Of a DNA stretch of 32,453 nt, positions 30,747-32,453 are shown piece after piece. Numbering within the stretch: the stretch's first letter is position 1; every line of letters begins with the position of its first letter. The notes under the pieces were generated by a model. That model was not told where the DNA came from. It ran no database searches and saw only the letters and a program-made list of their open reading frames with translations. Both the position numbers and the translations under genes were made by a program. Source of the DNA: Euryarchaeota archaeon SM23-78 (GTDB lineage: Archaea > Nanobdellota > Nanobdellia > Woesearchaeales > SM23-78); NCBI GenBank assembly GCA_001595785.1, contig LSSJ01000009.1, positions 1 through 32,453 of the forward strand, in the 5' to 3' direction.

Positions 30747-31120
30747 TTTTTTCTAAACAAATCATACAATGCTTGTAGAACAAGAATAATTCCTACAATC
30801 AGAACAGGTATTCTAAAGCGCATCTCAGGGAACTGTAATCCTAATAAAAGAGCCAATAATAACATTCCTATAAAGCCTATAGCATGACTTATTAATCCTA
30901 TTTTCTTTTTTTTGTACCAGTTCATAAAATTATTATTAAAATAACATACTAAGAACAAAGTTGATAATAACAGAATAAAGGGCTGGTATCTGCCTAGGCT
31001 TAGCCAAAAGATGCTTCCAAGAGAAAACACTATGAATAATTTCCCTAGTAAAAGCAATCCTAAGTTAATTCTCTTTATCTTTCTAACCAGTTTTTCATAT
31101 CTTTGAAATAACTTCATCAT
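30743..31120 (-). CDS. Membrane protein with four helices
   Basis: 125 residues. Four hydrophobic segments are visible (INLGLLLLGKLFIVFSLGSIF, PFILLLSTLFLVCYF, ISHAIGFIGMLLLALLLGL, IPVLIVGIILVLQALY) with basic ends. No redox motif or family recognised. Its start overlaps the stop of the DUF4405-like gene (ATGA) and its stop overlaps the ogg2 start, indicating translational coupling within the operon. Confidence 0.65.
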   Translation of the reverse strand: MMKLFQRYEKLVRKIKRINLGLLLLGKLFIVFSLGSIFWLSLGRYQPFILLLSTLFLVCYFNNNFMNWYKKKKIGLISHAIGFIGMLLLALLLGLQFPEMRFRIPVLIVGIILVLQALYDLFRKK

Positions 31121-31380
31121 TTCTTTCCTCTCTTAAAAATCTTTTTTGTCATAGTAACAATCCATTTCCAGTGCAGAACCAAATGAATAAGCACAAAGAC
31201 TCCCATAGCAATACCAGACCAATCATGAATTGTTACAAGATATTGCATTGGAATTATTCTGTAAACCGCTGTAAAATGAATGGTTAGGCTAGGCCACTTA
31301 AGTATGCCTGTTATAAATGAAACAAGAAAAGATAGTGCCAACCCAATATCCACAAAGTAGCATAGCTTACCTTTATCCAT
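31117..31380 (-). CDS. DUF4405-like membrane protein, possible cytochrome b561-type
   Basis: 87 residues from ATG at 31380, two nt after the superoxide reductase stop, with GGAAGG seven nt upstream; an ATG at 31395 would overlap that gene. Two to three helices: FVDIGLALSFLVSFITGIL, and IHDWSGIAMGVFVLIHLVLHWKWI with His residues (IHDW, LIHLVLHW) typical of DUF4405 proteins thought to bind heme or quinone. It may pass electrons at the membrane to the redox enzymes upstream in the operon; that is inference. Confidence 0.75.
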   Translation of the reverse strand: MDKGKLCYFVDIGLALSFLVSFITGILKWPSLTIHFTAVYRIIPMQYLVTIHDWSGIAMGVFVLIHLVLHWKWIVTMTKKIFKRGKK

Positions 31381-31382
31381 TT

Positions 31383-31757
31383 TTAAGCCTTCCATAACCC
31401 ATGCAAATTACAATACTCTCTTGCAGTTATCTTGTCTGCTTTTACGCAGAACTCTGCTTCTGGCTTATCACCTGGTTTTAAAAACTTTTTATAAGATTTT
31501 CCATCAGCAATTATTTCAATCCATTCTATGTAGTGCTCTTTTATCATTGGATGAAGTACAGAGCCAACACTTACCTTTACTCCTGTCTTAATCTTCTCAA
31601 TCACAGGCACATGCTTCTCCTGAGCAGCATCCACAGTGTTCTCTTCCATAAGAATCATAGGCTTTCCGCAGCAAACCAGCTCTCCAACACTAGCATGCAC
31701 AACTTCAACAATGTTACCGCAAACACTGCATTTATAGATTTCATTTAGTTTAACCAT
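31383..31757 (-). CDS. dfx: Superoxide reductase (desulfoferrodoxin)
   Basis: 124 residues from ATG at 31757, five nt after GGTGA. The N-terminal desulforedoxin domain binds iron with Cys10, Cys13, Cys29 and Cys30. The reductase domain shows EKHVP, VLHPM and EHYIEW histidines and CNLHGLW with the Cys/His ligands of the catalytic iron. It reduces superoxide to peroxide without making oxygen, a typical defence of anaerobes. It sits between a ferritin-like gene and a membrane protein, both likely partners in iron and electron handling. Confidence 0.95.
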   Translation of the reverse strand: MVKLNEIYKCSVCGNIVEVVHASVGELVCCGKPMILMEENTVDAAQEKHVPVIEKIKTGVKVSVGSVLHPMIKEHYIEWIEIIADGKSYKKFLKPGDKPEAEFCVKADKITAREYCNLHGLWKA

Positions 31758-31775
31758 AAGCATCACCTTTTCTTT

Positions 31776-32060
31776 TTATTCCCCTACTTCTTCTTTTACC
31801 TCTTTTTTACCTTCTTCTAATTCTTTTACCTGCTGTTTATCCCTATTTAACAATAAAGTTTGGAATTCTCCTACATGTGTTTTCTCTTCTTTAGCTACGT
31901 CTAAGAGGATGTCTTTGATATTCTTATCTTGTGCAACAGCAGCCATCTGCTCATAAAGATTAACAGCATCCAGCTCTGCAATTATTGCTGCTCTTAGTAT
32001 CTCTCTATCCAAATCCTCTTTTTTTACCTTTTCAAGGTCTACTGGTATTTTTGATAACAT
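31776..32060 (-). CDS. Ferritin-like (rubrerythrin-type) small protein
   Basis: 94 residues from the ATG at 32060, five nt after GGGGGTGA; a TTG start at 32075 lies in that site. Two helices carry di-iron ligands: AAIIAELDAVNLYEQM and VAKEEKTHVGEFQTLL (Glu and EExxH). Short two-helix ferritin-like proteins of this size resemble encapsulated ferritins, which need an encapsulin shell and dimerise; no encapsulin gene is in view. The C-terminal 25 residues are charged (KELEEGKKEVKEE). Likely removes iron or peroxide next to superoxide reductase. Confidence 0.8.
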   Translation of the reverse strand: MLSKIPVDLEKVKKEDLDREILRAAIIAELDAVNLYEQMAAVAQDKNIKDILLDVAKEEKTHVGEFQTLLLNRDKQQVKELEEGKKEVKEEVGE

Positions 32061-32085
32061 TTTTTTCACCCCCAACTAATTATTA

Positions 32086-32355
32086 TCATTCTTTTCTAAA
32101 AAATAATCCGCACCAGCATCTTCCCTGTTTAGCCCACACATCTTGGCTTTTAAAATTACAAGGACAGAGCAATTCTAAATCACGCTCTCTTGAACCATCT
32201 CGTAACCTGCAAGGACATAGTTTTAACCCATGATTCTTCTCATTCTCTAGAACTCCATCTGCTAGTGCACTGATGTGTTCTTTATCAGGATTAAGCATAA
32301 AATCATTCTTTTCTGCAAATCTTTCCCATACCTTTATTAGTTCTTCCTTCTTCAT
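32086..32355 (-). CDS. Ferredoxin-thioredoxin reductase catalytic subunit-like protein
   Basis: 89 residues. Six cysteines form three Cys-X-Cys pairs: CPCR (47, 49), CPCN (64, 66) and CWCG (80, 82), the [4Fe-4S]/disulphide pattern of FTR beta, which has CPC, CPC and CHC. The spacing between the last two pairs is 13 residues, longer than the usual 8. The FTR alpha (variable) subunit and a thioredoxin are not seen. It could pass electrons from ferredoxin or rubredoxin to thiol targets. It opens the redox operon and lies 9 nt after a GC-rich structured element. Confidence 0.88.
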   Translation of the reverse strand: MKKEELIKVWERFAEKNDFMLNPDKEHISALADGVLENEKNHGLKLCPCRLRDGSRERDLELLCPCNFKSQDVWAKQGRCWCGLFFRKE

Positions 32356-32364
32356 TACATTTAC

Positions 32365-32410
32365 GGCGGAGGATACTCGGAGTTTAGCCGAGAGGAACCG
32401 CCGTCCTCCG
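32365..32410. repeat. GC-rich structured element upstream of the redox operon
   Basis: CGGAGGA (32367-32373) pairs with TCCTCCG (32404-32410); inside, CTCGG (32376-32380) pairs with CCGAG (32388-32392). GGCGG (32365-32369) can instead pair with CCGCC (32398-32402), an alternative to the outer stem. Such GC-rich structure stands out in an A/T-rich intergenic region. On the minus strand it would be the leader of the FTR-like gene. Nothing else is recognised between 32411 and the window end. Confidence 0.6.
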
Positions 32411-32453
32411 TTAATTTTTTCTTTGATGTTTGATTATGATATGAGTGCGCAGC

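Noticed and set aside
1-32453. CRISPR arrays, insertion sequences, prophage genes
   Set aside because: No spaced direct repeats, transposase, integrase or phage structural gene was seen on either strand.

Overview
The window looks like chromosomal DNA of a small-genome archaeon. DPANN, near Woesearchaeota/Pacearchaeota, fits best, but that placement is inferred from gene content and style, not measured. Archaeal hallmarks are membrane-anchored LonB, Kae1 of KEOPS, archaeal-type TyrRS and HisRS, the FAD synthase RibL, Dph6, AlaX, Ogg2, class III (PibD-type) pilin signals and a TrmB-like regulator. Promoters are archaeal (BRE/TATA, often reading AACCTTTATA). Many genes have a TATA box centred about 26-30 nt before the start codon and are probably leaderless. 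Others carry a GGTGA Shine-Dalgarno, which moves several starts downstream of the longest possible frame.

Layout. 1-5.1 kb: partial SPFH protein, a pilin-like protein, a stand-alone NFACT-R protein, class 1A dihydroorotate dehydrogenase, a 30-residue acidic microprotein, a lipoprotein, Kae1 and a small hypothetical. 5.1-10.2 kb: an envelope block with two paralogous membrane-anchored TPR proteins, two Cys-rich membrane proteins, another pilin-like protein and LonB. 10.2-15.3 kb: prenyl diphosphate synthase, Dph6, a membrane OB-fold protein, a BtpA-family protein, an AAA/ORC-like ATPase and a Cys-rich surface protein. 15.3-18.5 kb: the oddest region. A TIM-barrel-like gene carries paired palindromes in its first codons. 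A tRNA-like gene with a long variable arm has an 80-nt insert in its T arm that also holds two palindromes, and a TctA-like permease starts 6 nt after it. 18.6-24.6 kb: helical-repeat protein, HPP membrane protein, RibL, TyrRS, GDPD phosphodiesterase, HisRS and tRNA-His. 24.7-27.1 kb: a RibA-like GTP cyclohydrolase II coupled to a SAM methyltransferase, divergent from a TrmB-like regulator, with a near-perfect 25-bp palindrome between the two TATA boxes. 27.1-30.1 kb: AlaX, a small hypothetical, a bacterial-type ketoacyl synthase III and phosphoglycerate mutase. 30.1-32.45 kb: a minus-strand operon of FTR-like protein, ferritin-like protein, superoxide reductase, DUF4405-like membrane protein, a further membrane protein and Ogg2, joining redox defence to oxidised-base repair.

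The most unusual signals are (i) a family of short A/T-rich palindromes in matching two-hairpin pairs, one pair in frame in a protein gene and one in a tRNA T arm, similar in concept to Rickettsia palindromic elements; (ii) the tRNA itself, with a type II arm, apparent GAU anticodon, G37 and G73; and (iii) the palindrome-controlled RibA-like/methyltransferase operon with a 23-codon upstream reading frame overlapping the ribA start.
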